Source of the DNA: Flavobacteriales bacterium
GTDB lineage: Bacteria > Bacteroidota > Bacteroidia > Flavobacteriales_F > PHOS-HE28
Direction of reading: 5' to 3'
DNA length: 64,000 nucleotides
NCBI GenBank assembly: GCA_016712535.1
Contig: JADJQW010000003.1
Span: forward strand, 62,001 to 126,000
Shown: positions 6,997 to 15,183 of the stretch, one piece after another
How positions within the stretch are numbered: the stretch's first letter is position 1
Layout: every line of letters starts with the position of its first letter
Notes under the pieces: generated by a model
What the model was told of the DNA's origin: nothing
The model's database searches: none
What the model saw: only the letters and a program-made list of their open reading frames with translations
Position numbers and translations under genes: made by a program

Positions 6997-9860
6997 CAGG
7001 CTTCCACGGTCATGTATTCCTCCACTGGCGGACAGGTGCAGATCAGGTTACGGTCGCCGAAGGCATTGTCAACCCGGCTCACGGTGGGCCAGTATTTCCA
7101 CTCCCGGTTCACCTGCGCCGGGAATGCGGCTTGCTCGCGCGAGTAGAGGTGGCTCCATTCATTGGCGCACACTTCTTCGCTGGTGTGCGGCGCGTTCTTC
7201 AGCACGTTATCGGCCTTGTCGGCCTTGCCTTGCTCAATGGCAGCGACCTCCTGACGGATGCTGATCATGGCCTCGATGAACCGATCCAGTTCGGCCTTGC
7301 TCTCGCTCTCGGTGGGTTCCACCATCAGCGTCTCAGCCACCGGGAAGCTCACCGTGGGCGCATGGAAGCCGTAATCCATCAGCCGCTTGGCCACATCGCT
7401 CACATCCACGCCGGCCGCGCGCTTGAAGTCGCGGCAATCGAGGATCATCTCATGCGCCACCATGCCCTGGCTGCCTACGTAGAGGATGGGGTAGTGCTTC
7501 TCCAATTTCGCGCGGAGGTAGTTCGCGTTCAGGATGGCGTAGCGCGTGGCATCGGTGAGGCCCTCGCCGCCTAGCATCTTGATATAGCCGTAGCTGATGA
7601 GCAGGATGAGCGAGCTGCCCCAAGGAGCGGCGCTCACGGCCGGAACAGCTGACTCCCCGCCGGTCTTGATCACCGGATGGCCTGGCAGGAAGGGCTTCAG
7701 CTTGTCGTTCACGCAGATGGGGCCCATGCCAGGGCCGCCTCCGCCATGCGGGATCGCAAAGGTCTTGTGCAGGTTCAGGTGGCATACATCAGCGCCGATC
7801 TCGCCGGGACTGGTCAGTCCCACTTGCGCGTTCATGTTCGCGCCATCCATGTAAACCAGACCGCCGTTGGCATGTATGGTGCTCGTGATCTCCTTGATGC
7901 TCTCCTCATAAACGCCGTGCGTGCTGGGGTAGGTCACCATCAAGCAGCTCAGCGTGTCCTTGTACTGCTCTGCTTTCGCCTTCAGGTCGGCCACATCCAC
8001 ATGTCCTTCACCATCAGCCTTCACCACCACCACCTGCATGCCAGCCATGACGGCGCTGGCCGGGTTGGTGCCGTGCGCGCTGCTGGGGATCAGCGCGATG
8101 TTGCGGTGCTTGTCCCCGCGGGCCTCGTGGTAGGCGCGGATCACAAGAAGGCCTGCGTATTCGCCTTGGGCGCCGCTGTTTGGCTGCAGCGAAACAGCAG
8201 TGAAGCCGGTGGCCTTGGCGAGCTGCTCGCTGAGCTCCGCGAAGACCTGCTGGTAGCCCTTCACCTGCTCCACGGGAGCGAAAGGATGGATGTAGGCCCA
8301 TTCAGGCCTCGTGATGGGCCACAAGGTGGCGGCTGCATTCAGTTTCATGGTGCATGAGCCGAGCGGGATCATGCCATGAACGAGCGAGAAATCCTTGTTC
8401 TCCAAGCGCTTCATGTAGCGCATGAGCTCGGTCTCGGAATGGTGCGAGTTGAAGACCGGGTGCGTGAGGAAATCGCTCTTGCGCTGCAGATCGGCGGGAA
8501 CGCTCATGCTGGCTCCATTGCCTGCGCTTGCAGGCGCTTTCACGCCAGCGGCCTCGGCCAGGGCGGCGATCACGTCGCCCACATCCGCTGGGCGCACCGT
8601 TTCGTCAAAAGTGATGCTCGCGCTGCTGCCCTCGTATCGCAGGTTGATGCCCTTCGCCTCCATCGCATCACGCAGCTTCTTCACATCCTTCACGCCAGTG
8701 AGCGTGATGGTATCGAAGTACGAGCCGTTCACCACGGTGTAGCCGATGGACTTCGCCGCCTCGGCCACTGAGCGCGAGTGCGCGTGAACATTGCGGGCGA
8801 TGCGCTTCAGGCCTTCCGGGCCGTGATAAACGGCGTACATGCCGGCCATCACTGCGAGCAGCGCCTGTGCCGTGCAGATGTTGCTGGTAGCCTTGTCGCG
8901 GCGGATGTGCTGCTCGCGCGTTTGCAGTGCCATGCGCAGGCCCTGCTTGCCCCGACGATCCTGGCTCACGCCGATGATGCGGCCCGGGATCAGGCGCTTG
9001 TATTCGTCGCTGCAGCAGAAGAAGGCCGCGTGCGGACCGCCGTATCCCATGGGAACGCCGAAGCGCTGGCTGTTGCCCACGCACACATCGGCGCCCCATT
9101 CGCCCGGCGGCGCGAGCAGCACGAGCGAGAGCAGGTCGGCGCAGACCGCCGTCTTCACGCCAGCCGCTTTCGCCATGCCCACCAATGCGCGGTAGTCGTT
9201 CACGCTGCCGTCGATAGCGGGGTATTGCAACGCGAGGCCGAAGTAGCCGTCGGCGGGGTCGAGGTCCTTGGCATCGCCGACCACGAGTTCCACGCCGATG
9301 GGCGCGCAACGGGTCTTCAGCACATCGATGTTCTGCGGATAGAGGCCCTTGTCCGCGAAGAACTTGTGGGCATTGGCCAGCTCCTTCGGCCGCGCGGCGT
9401 AGAGCATGTGCATGGCCTCGGCGATGGCCGTGGCCTCATCCAGGAGCGATGCATTGGCGATAGGCAGTCCGGTGAGGTCGCTGCACATCGTCTGGAAATT
9501 CAGCAGGGCTTCCAAGCGTCCCTGCGAGATCTCTGCCTGGTAGGGGGTGTAGGCCGTGTACCATCCGGGATTCTCCATGATGTTGCGCAGGATGGGCTGC
9601 GGCACGATGGTGCCGTTGTAGCCCAGTCCGATGTAGCTGCGGAACTGCTTGTTGCCGCGGCCCAGGTCGCGCATGTGCTCGAGGTATTCCAGCTCGGTCA
9701 TGGCCGGGCCCACGTCGAGCGCATTCTTCGCGCGGATGCCCTTGGGCACCGTGCGGTCAATGAGTTCATCCAACGACGACACGCCGATGGCCTTGAGCAT
9801 GGCCGTGGTCTCTTCGGCGTTCGGTCCGATGTGGCGCTCCTGGTAGCTGACAACGTTCAT
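6996..9860 (-). CDS. gcvP: Glycine dehydrogenase (decarboxylating), P-protein of the glycine cleavage system
   Basis: A 954-residue single-chain P-protein, the usual length for the fused form. It decarboxylates glycine and passes the aminomethyl group to the lipoyl arm of GcvH, feeding one-carbon units to tetrahydrofolate. The start MNVVSYQERHIGPN matches the family N-terminus (RHIGP); upstream codons in the same frame are not conserved-looking. The PLP-binding lysine is Lys699 in HLNLHKTFAIPHGGGGPG, followed by the glycine-rich loop. IPLGSCTMKLN is also present. gcvT and gcvH are not in the window. The stop overlaps the start of a T9SS cargo gene by one base. Confidence 0.97.
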   Translation of the reverse strand: MNVVSYQERHIGPNAEETTAMLKAIGVSSLDELIDRTVPKGIRAKNALDVGPAMTELEYLEHMRDLGRGNKQFRSYIGLGYNGTIVPQPILRNIMENPGWYTAYTPYQAEISQGRLEALLNFQTMCSDLTGLPIANASLLDEATAIAEAMHMLYAARPKELANAHKFFADKGLYPQNIDVLKTRCAPIGVELVVGDAKDLDPADGYFGLALQYPAIDGSVNDYRALVGMAKAAGVKTAVCADLLSLVLLAPPGEWGADVCVGNSQRFGVPMGYGGPHAAFFCCSDEYKRLIPGRIIGVSQDRRGKQGLRMALQTREQHIRRDKATSNICTAQALLAVMAGMYAVYHGPEGLKRIARNVHAHSRSVAEAAKSIGYTVVNGSYFDTITLTGVKDVKKLRDAMEAKGINLRYEGSSASITFDETVRPADVGDVIAALAEAAGVKAPASAGNGASMSVPADLQRKSDFLTHPVFNSHHSETELMRYMKRLENKDFSLVHGMIPLGSCTMKLNAAATLWPITRPEWAYIHPFAPVEQVKGYQQVFAELSEQLAKATGFTAVSLQPNSGAQGEYAGLLVIRAYHEARGDKHRNIALIPSSAHGTNPASAVMAGMQVVVVKADGEGHVDVADLKAKAEQYKDTLSCLMVTYPSTHGVYEESIKEITSTIHANGGLVYMDGANMNAQVGLTSPGEIGADVCHLNLHKTFAIPHGGGGPGMGPICVNDKLKPFLPGHPVIKTGGESAVPAVSAAPWGSSLILLISYGYIKMLGGEGLTDATRYAILNANYLRAKLEKHYPILYVGSQGMVAHEMILDCRDFKRAAGVDVSDVAKRLMDYGFHAPTVSFPVAETLMVEPTESESKAELDRFIEAMISIRQEVAAIEQGKADKADNVLKNAPHTSEEVCANEWSHLYSREQAAFPAQVNREWKYWPTVSRVDNAFGDRNLICTCPPVEEYMTVEA

Positions 9861-9883
9861 GGTGAGTATGCTGAAAAGCGGGG

Positions 9884-9891
9884 CGAATATA
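9884..9891 (-). promoter_or_regulatory. Candidate -7 box for gcvP
   Basis: The minus strand reads TATATTCG, a TAnnTTYG match that stands out in GC-rich surroundings. It ends 23 nt before the gcvP ATG, so the leader would be about 15-20 nt. No TTG is visible at the -33 position. Confidence 0.4.
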
Positions 9892-9936
9892 CCCGGAGCA
9901 TGTGGCGGCTTTCGGACCTCCCTGCCGAATGGCAGA

Positions 9937-9944
9937 TACATTTG
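9937..9944 (+). promoter_or_regulatory. -7 box TACATTTG immediately before an ATG
   Basis: This is an exact TAnnTTTG match whose last base is only 7 nt before the first of two adjacent ATG codons (9952 and 9955). The predicted transcription start would fall at or within a few bases of the start codon, giving a leaderless or nearly leaderless mRNA. A -33 TTG is not evident. Confidence 0.55.
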
Positions 9945-9954
9945 GCCACCCATG

Positions 9955-10602
9955 ATGCGGCTCCTGATCCTCTCGCTGGTCCTCGCCAGCGCCTCATTCA
10001 GCCGCGCGCAGCTCGGACCTTTCCGACCGGATCGCATCCTGCTCATGAACGGGCAGATCATCGAGGCGCGCGTGCTCGGGCAGAGCACCTTCGAGGTGCG
10101 CTATGAGGAGCTCGGGCGCAATGGCAAGCGGAAGGAGCGCGCTGAACCGACCGAGAGCGTCTTCAGCGTGACCGACACCCTTGGCAAAGAGAAGATCTGG
10201 TACTTCCAGGACACGGTCTTCGGCAACGAGCTCTCCATCCAGGAGATGCGCTGGTTCATCAAGGGCGAGCAGGATGCCCGCAAAGGGTACAGGCCGCGCT
10301 TCGCCACTTGGGGTGGCTTCCTGGTGGGCGCGGGTGCCAGCATCGCGCTGAACCTGGAGGTGAATGCGCTCTTCCTGCCGCCGATCTACGCTGGAGCCAT
10401 GGCCTTGCCTCGGGTGCATGTCACCAAAGGCTCGCTCACCGACCCCTACCTCGAGGGCGAGCCGAACTACGCCTATGGCTATGCCAAGGTGGGCCGCACC
10501 AAGCGCGTGCTGCGCTCTTTGCTGAGCACCGCAGCTGGTATTGCCGTTGGTGTGAGCGTGCGGCAATTCATCATCAATCCCAGCCTCGAGGGATACGATT
10601 AA
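9955..10602 (+). CDS. Conserved exported protein of unknown function
   Basis: A 215-residue protein. ATG 9955 gives the signal peptide MRLLILSLVLASASFSRAQ; ATG 9952 is one codon earlier and equally possible. The first 100 mature residues look like a small beta-rich domain (RILLMNGQIIEARVLG, FEVRYEELG, KEKIWYFQDTVFGNELS), followed by GEQDARKGYRP and two hydrophobic segments (near 115-150 and 185-205). The GEQDA-x-GY phrase recalls a family I associate with Bacteroidota, but I do not know a function. It lies 2 nt before the UbiA-like gene and probably shares its transcript. It probably resides in the envelope. Confidence 0.75.
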   Translation: MRLLILSLVLASASFSRAQLGPFRPDRILLMNGQIIEARVLGQSTFEVRYEELGRNGKRKERAEPTESVFSVTDTLGKEKIWYFQDTVFGNELSIQEMRWFIKGEQDARKGYRPRFATWGGFLVGAGASIALNLEVNALFLPPIYAGAMALPRVHVTKGSLTDPYLEGEPNYAYGYAKVGRTKRVLRSLLSTAAGIAVGVSVRQFIINPSLEGYD

Positions 10603-10604
10603 GC

Positions 10605-11480
10605 ATGGGCCACGAGATCAAGAACCCGGTGCTTCGGTTCGTGGTCTATGGGCATGTGGTGCTGGCGCTGGGCGCCGCGCTCCAGGTGTGGTGGATCGGA
10701 GAGGATTGGTTCGGAGGCGGCTCATGGAACCGAAGCGCCGCAGCCTTCTTCGCGACAATGGCCTTGTACGGCTTCACGCGTTTGTTCCGGGCGAAGGATG
10801 ATGCGCTGAATGAGGTCCTGCTGTTCGTTTGGTACCGGAGCAATGCGAAAGCAATGGGCACCCTGTCAGCGGTGGGCGCCTTGCTGGCGCTGATCTCCTT
10901 GCATGATGAGTTGATCGAAGTGCTCATCCGCTTGTGCCCGGTGATCCTGCCGGCGCTTCTCTATGTCACCCCGCTTCGCATGGGAGGCCGCGCCATCGGC
11001 CTGCGCTCCGTGCCCGGCTTGAAATCCTTGGTCGTGGCTTGGGTGTGGGCGGCGGGCACGGTGCTGCTGGCCTCCACCAGCCACAAGTTCAACTTGGAGC
11101 CGATCCTCATCCCGGTTTTCCTCGGTTTCTATTGGGCCATCGCCATCACCTTCGATTGCCGCGATGCGGCAGTTGATTCCCCTAGCCTTCGCACGCTGCC
11201 GCAGTTGCTCGGGGCTCGCGCTTCGCGAGTGCTCGCGCTGCTGTTGCTGATGCCGCTGGCCATGATGCTCTTGGTGAGCCTGTCATTCTCCGGTTACCCG
11301 CACTCCGTCGGTGCACGGCCCGAAGCGGATTGGTCCTTGGTGCTCCCGCTCATCGGCCTTGTCATGCCCGCCTTCCTGATCATGCGATCGACGACCGCGC
11401 GTCATTGGACCCATTGGCTCCTGTTGGATGCATCCATCGCCCTCATCCCGCTGCTGGCCCTGCTCGGAGGCATGCTCTGA
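10605..11480 (+). CDS. UbiA-like polytopic membrane protein
   Basis: A 291-residue protein with about eight or nine hydrophobic helices. The segment ITFDCRDAAVDSPSLRTLP followed by QLLG resembles the second Asp-rich motif of UbiA-type prenyltransferases (DxRDxxxD then TLP). The first motif (NDxxDxxxD) is not seen at the equivalent loop, which reads FRAKDDALNEV. The protein may therefore be a divergent or non-catalytic member. The start ATG 10605 lies 2 nt after the upstream stop, while kynU follows after 47 nt. If active, it would transfer a prenyl group to an aromatic or polar acceptor in the inner membrane. The family call is tentative and based only on this motif and topology. Confidence 0.55.
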   Translation: MGHEIKNPVLRFVVYGHVVLALGAALQVWWIGEDWFGGGSWNRSAAAFFATMALYGFTRLFRAKDDALNEVLLFVWYRSNAKAMGTLSAVGALLALISLHDELIEVLIRLCPVILPALLYVTPLRMGGRAIGLRSVPGLKSLVVAWVWAAGTVLLASTSHKFNLEPILIPVFLGFYWAIAITFDCRDAAVDSPSLRTLPQLLGARASRVLALLLLMPLAMMLLVSLSFSGYPHSVGARPEADWSLVLPLIGLVMPAFLIMRSTTARHWTHWLLLDASIALIPLLALLGGML

Positions 11481-11527
11481 CGCGCATCAGCAGCCGCGCG
11501 CGCTCTGATCCTAATTTGGCAGCCTTC

Positions 11528-12799
11528 ATGAACGATCACCAGGACACCCTCGAATTCGCCCGCGCGCAGGATGCCGCCGATCCGCTTCGATCCTTCCGCG
11601 ATGAGTTCCATTTCCCGCAGAAGGACGGCCAGCCCGTGATCTACTTCACAGGCAATTCGCTCGGCCTTCAGCCCATGGGCGCTGCAGCCGCGTTGAAGCA
11701 GGAGCTCGATGATTGGGCTGCGCTCGGTGTTGAAGGACACCTAAAGGCCAAGCACCCGTGGTACAGCTACCACGAAGAGCTCACGGCTTTCACCGCTCGG
11801 CTCGTCGGTGCGAGGGATAGCGAAGTGGTGGTGATGAACCAGCTCACCAGCAACCTGCACTTCCTTCTGGTGAGCTTCTACCAGCCCAAGGGGAAACGGA
11901 AGAAGATCCTCACCGAGCAGCGACCCTTTCCGAGCGACACCTACGCATTCGCATCGCAGATCGCCTTCCACGGCGGTGATCCCGGGACCGATCTGGTCGA
12001 AGTGCAGCCGCGGCCAGGTGAATACGCATTGCGAACCGAGGACATCATTGCGCGCATCAACGAGTTGGGCGATGAACTCGCGCTCGTTTGCTTCGGCGGC
12101 GTCAACTTCTATACTGGCCAAGCCTTCGACATGGCGGCGATCGCCAAGGCCGCTCACGCTGTTGGTGCGTTCGCTGGATACGACCTCGCGCATGCTGCTG
12201 GCAACCTGCACCTGAAGCTGCATGAATGGAACGTGGACTTCGCTGCATGGTGCACCTACAAATACCTGAACAGCGGTCCGGGCAGCGTCGGTGGCGCGTT
12301 CGTGCATGAAGCGCATCACGGCAAGAGCCTTCCGCTCTTCGCCGGTTGGTGGGGCCACGACAAGCACGAGCGCTTCAGGATGGAGAGGACCTTCAAGCCG
12401 ATGAGCACCGCTGAGGCCTGGCAGGTGAGCAACGCGCCGGTGTTCAGCATGGCGGTGCATCGCGTTGCGCTGGAGCAGTTCGATCGCGCGGGCATCGCGA
12501 ACCTGCGGATGAAGAGCGAACGGCTCACCGGGTACCTGGCGTTCATCATCGCTGAAGTGGCGAAGGCGACCGGTGCGAACCTGGAAGTGATCACCCCGAG
12601 CGATCCCGCGCAGCGCGGGTGCCAATTGAGCATCGTGGCGCACGGCAAGGGCAAGGATCTGTTCCATGCGATCAGCGCGAAGGGCGTGGTAGCCGATTGG
12701 CGCGAGCCCAATGTCATCCGCGTTGCACCAGTGCCGATGTACAATTCGTTCGAGGACGCATGGCGCTTCGGACAGATCCTCAAATCGGCGCTTTCATGA
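11528..12799 (+). CDS. kynU: Kynureninase
   Basis: A 423-residue PLP enzyme that cleaves L-kynurenine or 3-hydroxykynurenine to (3-hydroxy)anthranilate and alanine in tryptophan catabolism and de novo NAD synthesis. The PLP lysine is Lys245 in CTYKYLNSGPGSVGG, the signature of the family. FTGNSLGLQP near residue 40 and FAGYDLAHAAGN before the lysine also match. The start MNDHQDTLEFARAQDAADPL is typical; a shortened -7-like sequence (TAATTTG, one-base spacer) sits 10 nt before it. The stop overlaps the ATG of the monooxygenase by 4 nt, so the two enzymes of the pathway are co-translated. Confidence 0.96.
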   Translation: MNDHQDTLEFARAQDAADPLRSFRDEFHFPQKDGQPVIYFTGNSLGLQPMGAAAALKQELDDWAALGVEGHLKAKHPWYSYHEELTAFTARLVGARDSEVVVMNQLTSNLHFLLVSFYQPKGKRKKILTEQRPFPSDTYAFASQIAFHGGDPGTDLVEVQPRPGEYALRTEDIIARINELGDELALVCFGGVNFYTGQAFDMAAIAKAAHAVGAFAGYDLAHAAGNLHLKLHEWNVDFAAWCTYKYLNSGPGSVGGAFVHEAHHGKSLPLFAGWWGHDKHERFRMERTFKPMSTAEAWQVSNAPVFSMAVHRVALEQFDRAGIANLRMKSERLTGYLAFIIAEVAKATGANLEVITPSDPAQRGCQLSIVAHGKGKDLFHAISAKGVVADWREPNVIRVAPVPMYNSFEDAWRFGQILKSALS

Positions 12800-14142
12800 A
12801 GAATATCACCATCGTCGGCGGCGGATTGGTCGGCAGCCTCCTGGCCGTGTTCCTGGCCAAGCGCGGGCATAAGGTCAACGTGTTCGAGCGGAGGGCCGAT
12901 CCGCGCAAGGCCAACGTTTACGCGGGACGCAGCATCAACCTGGTCGTGAGCCACCGCGGATGGACCGCCTTGAAGGCCGCCGGCGTGCATGAGTCCGTGG
13001 AGCGCATCGTGGTGCCCGTGCATGCGCGCATGACGCACGACCGCGACGGCAAGCTCACGCGATTGCCTTACAGCATCGACGAGCGCGCCATCCACAGCGT
13101 GAGCCGCGGCGAGCTGAACAAGGTGATGCTCTCCGAAGCGGAGAAGTTCCCGAACGTGAAGCTGCATTTCGAGCATCGCTGCACGGGCGTTCACCTCGAC
13201 ACGGGCACGTGCATGTTCCACAACGAGGCGACTGATGAAGCCAGCGCCGTGCCCGCCGATGTGGTCTTCGGCAGCGATGGCGCCCCGAGCGCCGTGCGGC
13301 AGGAGTTCATGAAGCACCGCTTCACCTTCAGCCAGACCTACATCGAGCACGACTACAAGGAGATCGCCTTCGCGCCCAAGGCTGACGGCACGCCGCAGAT
13401 GGATCCGCATTGCCTGCACATCTGGCCGCGCCGCTGGTTCATGATGATGGGCCTCGCCAACACCGATGCTGGCTTCACCGGCACGCTCTTCATGCCCCAC
13501 GAAGGCGAGTTCAGCTTCGATCGAATCAAGGATGAGGATGACCTGAAGCGCTTCTTCGAGGAGCACTTCCGCGATGCCATCCCCATGCTGCCCGACCTCG
13601 CCGAGCAGTACTTCCGCAACCCGCAGAGCAACCTGGCGATCATCCGCTGCTCGCCGTGGACCTACAAGGACAAGGTGGCGCTGATCGGCGATGCGGCCCA
13701 TGCCATCGTGCCCTTCTATGGCGAAGGCATGAACGCGGGCTATGAGGATTGCAAGGTGCTCAACGACCTTCTCAATCAGCACGGCGACGATAATTGGGGC
13801 ACCGTGCTCGACGCTTACCACAAGGCCCGTAAGCCCAACGGCGACGCCATCGCCGACCTGTCCCTCCGCAACTTCGTGGAGATGCGCGACCTGGTGGCCG
13901 ATCCGAAGTTCATCCTCCGCAAGAAGATCGAGGGCCGCCTGCAAGCGAAGCACCCGGACAAGTGGCTGCCGCTCTACAGCCAAGTGAAGTTCAGCGACAT
14001 CGGCTACAAGACTGCTTGGGACGAGGGCTTGCGCCACGACCGCATTATGGAGCAGGTGCTGGCCGTTCCGGGCCTCGAGGAGAAGTGGGAGAGCGAGGAG
14101 GTGGAGCGGAAGGCGTTGGGGTTGCTGAACCTCGAAGACTGA
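12796..14142 (+). CDS. kmo: Kynurenine 3-monooxygenase
   Basis: A 448-residue FAD-dependent aromatic hydroxylase that converts L-kynurenine to 3-hydroxykynurenine with NADPH and O2. The N-terminal dinucleotide motif is VGGGLVGSLLA (residues 6-16), and the second FAD motif is ALIGDAAHAIVPFYGEGMNAG near residue 295-315. YAGRSINLVVSHRG matches the KMO-specific N-terminal region. Length is normal. It is coupled to kynU by an ATGA overlap. Together they turn kynurenine into 3-hydroxyanthranilate; the preceding and following steps are not in the window. Confidence 0.95.
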   Translation: MKNITIVGGGLVGSLLAVFLAKRGHKVNVFERRADPRKANVYAGRSINLVVSHRGWTALKAAGVHESVERIVVPVHARMTHDRDGKLTRLPYSIDERAIHSVSRGELNKVMLSEAEKFPNVKLHFEHRCTGVHLDTGTCMFHNEATDEASAVPADVVFGSDGAPSAVRQEFMKHRFTFSQTYIEHDYKEIAFAPKADGTPQMDPHCLHIWPRRWFMMMGLANTDAGFTGTLFMPHEGEFSFDRIKDEDDLKRFFEEHFRDAIPMLPDLAEQYFRNPQSNLAIIRCSPWTYKDKVALIGDAAHAIVPFYGEGMNAGYEDCKVLNDLLNQHGDDNWGTVLDAYHKARKPNGDAIADLSLRNFVEMRDLVADPKFILRKKIEGRLQAKHPDKWLPLYSQVKFSDIGYKTAWDEGLRHDRIMEQVLAVPGLEEKWESEEVERKALGLLNLED

Positions 14143-14152
14143 CCTTGGTGAA

Positions 14153-14515
14153 GTGAATTGGATTCATGGTCTGTCGTTGGTGTTGGCGCTCTTTGTTGGA
14201 GTGGTTCTATACTTGATGGTGCGCGATACTGAAGTGCAGAAGCGCATGTTCCGGAGGTATATGAAGCAGTTGGAAGGTGAAGGACGCATCAGTAAGCAAG
14301 TGACATGGGGAGAGATGAGGTATGGGTTGTTCATCTTGCCAGCGTGGTTCTACCGCTTTCCAGATCCGGTAACAAGGTCTGACGTGTACTCGTTCGTAGA
14401 GCTTCGCGAGATCCGGGAGAACGTCAAGCGCAATTGGAAGGTCATTGCTTGGCTTGCGCCTGCTTTCCTTGTGCTTATCTGCATCGCCTTCTGGCCGGTG
14501 ATGCGACGTATCTGA
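14153..14515 (+). CDS. Small two-helix membrane protein of unknown function
   Basis: A 120-residue protein starting on GTG (MNWIHGLSLVLALFVGVVLY), with one N-terminal helix (residues 4-24), a charged central domain (EVQKRMFRRYMKQLEGEG to ELREIRENVKRN) and one C-terminal helix (about 97-115), so both ends probably face the same side. It starts 10 nt after the KMO stop. Its codon use is noticeably less GC-biased than the neighbours (many T- and A-ending codons), which hints at a different history. I do not recognise a family. Confidence 0.6.
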   Translation: MNWIHGLSLVLALFVGVVLYLMVRDTEVQKRMFRRYMKQLEGEGRISKQVTWGEMRYGLFILPAWFYRFPDPVTRSDVYSFVELREIRENVKRNWKVIAWLAPAFLVLICIAFWPVMRRI

Positions 14516-14534
14516 AGACCTGCTGGTCCATCCA

Positions 14535-14542
14535 TACATTTG
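14535..14542 (+). promoter_or_regulatory. -7 box TACATTTG before the toxin-antitoxin pair
   Basis: This is an exact TAnnTTTG match 16 nt before the antitoxin ATG. A CTG, not TTG, lies about 20 nt further upstream. The sequence is identical to the box before the gene at 9955. Confidence 0.5.
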
Positions 14543-14558
14543 TGCGAATTAGGTTGCC

Positions 14559-14813
14559 ATGACCACCGCCACGCTTAAGCGGAAGATCAAAGCCCTCGTG
14601 GATGAGAAGCGCGATGCGAAATCGTTGCGGCGCATCTTTGAGCAGCTGAACGACCCTGCTCTGGAATCTGGACCCCAGGCATCGTTGCTCGAGCGATTGA
14701 ATCGGGCTGAGGCGGACTTCAAGGCGGGGCGGGTGACCGATGTCGAGTCGGGTCGGAAGCGTTTGCACGCCGGATTGAAGAAGCTGCGTGCCGCACAGGC
14801 CAAGCGAGCATGA
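14559..14813 (+). CDS. Putative antitoxin of a RelE/ParE-type module
   Basis: An 84-residue, highly charged, mostly helical protein. It begins MTTATLKRKIKALVDEKRDA and has a short segment (ERLNRAEADFKAGRVTDVES) that resembles the C-terminal toxin-binding part of RelB/ParD-like antitoxins. The ATG of the toxin gene overlaps its stop by 4 nt, the usual organisation with antitoxin first. No clear DNA-binding fold can be named from sequence alone. The call rests on size, order, overlap and the partner. Confidence 0.7.
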   Translation: MTTATLKRKIKALVDEKRDAKSLRRIFEQLNDPALESGPQASLLERLNRAEADFKAGRVTDVESGRKRLHAGLKKLRAAQAKRA

Positions 14814-15109
14814 AGCTGGTCATCGCCGATTCGGCGTGGGACAGCCTGGCTGATCTGCAGGCTTATTGGGCGCAGTTCAATTCGGATGACAAGGTCGAGG
14901 CGCGCATAGATGAGTTACTATCGGAATTGCTGTGGTTGAGCGAATGGCCGGGAGCCGGTGCTGTGGAGGTCCTCCTTGAGCATAGGGGGCGCCAGTACCG
15001 GCGCTGGGTGGTCGGCAAGGTCAAGGTCGTGTATTACATCAAGGGGGATGAACTTCGCGTGTCGGATTTCTTCGATGCGCGTCAGCATCCTCGCAGGATG
15101 AAGGGTTGA
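14810..15109 (+). CDS. RelE/ParE-family toxin
   Basis: A 99-residue protein with the ParE/RelE layout: an N-terminal AWDSLADLQAYWAQFN helix pair, then EWPGAGAVEVLLEHRGRQYRRWVVGKVKVVYYI and a final strand (ELRVSDFFDARQHP) ending in the DxRQ/H-P pattern common in the superfamily. Members either cleave ribosome-bound mRNA (RelE) or inhibit gyrase (ParE); the sequence does not settle which. It overlaps the antitoxin gene by 4 nt. Confidence 0.8.
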   Translation: MKLVIADSAWDSLADLQAYWAQFNSDDKVEARIDELLSELLWLSEWPGAGAVEVLLEHRGRQYRRWVVGKVKVVYYIKGDELRVSDFFDARQHPRRMKG

Positions 15110-15183
15110 TCCCCACACCCCCGCGTTCACACTTTCAGCCCTTGTCGCGCGTTCTCCACCTGCGCTCCGTGCCACCTTCGTCC

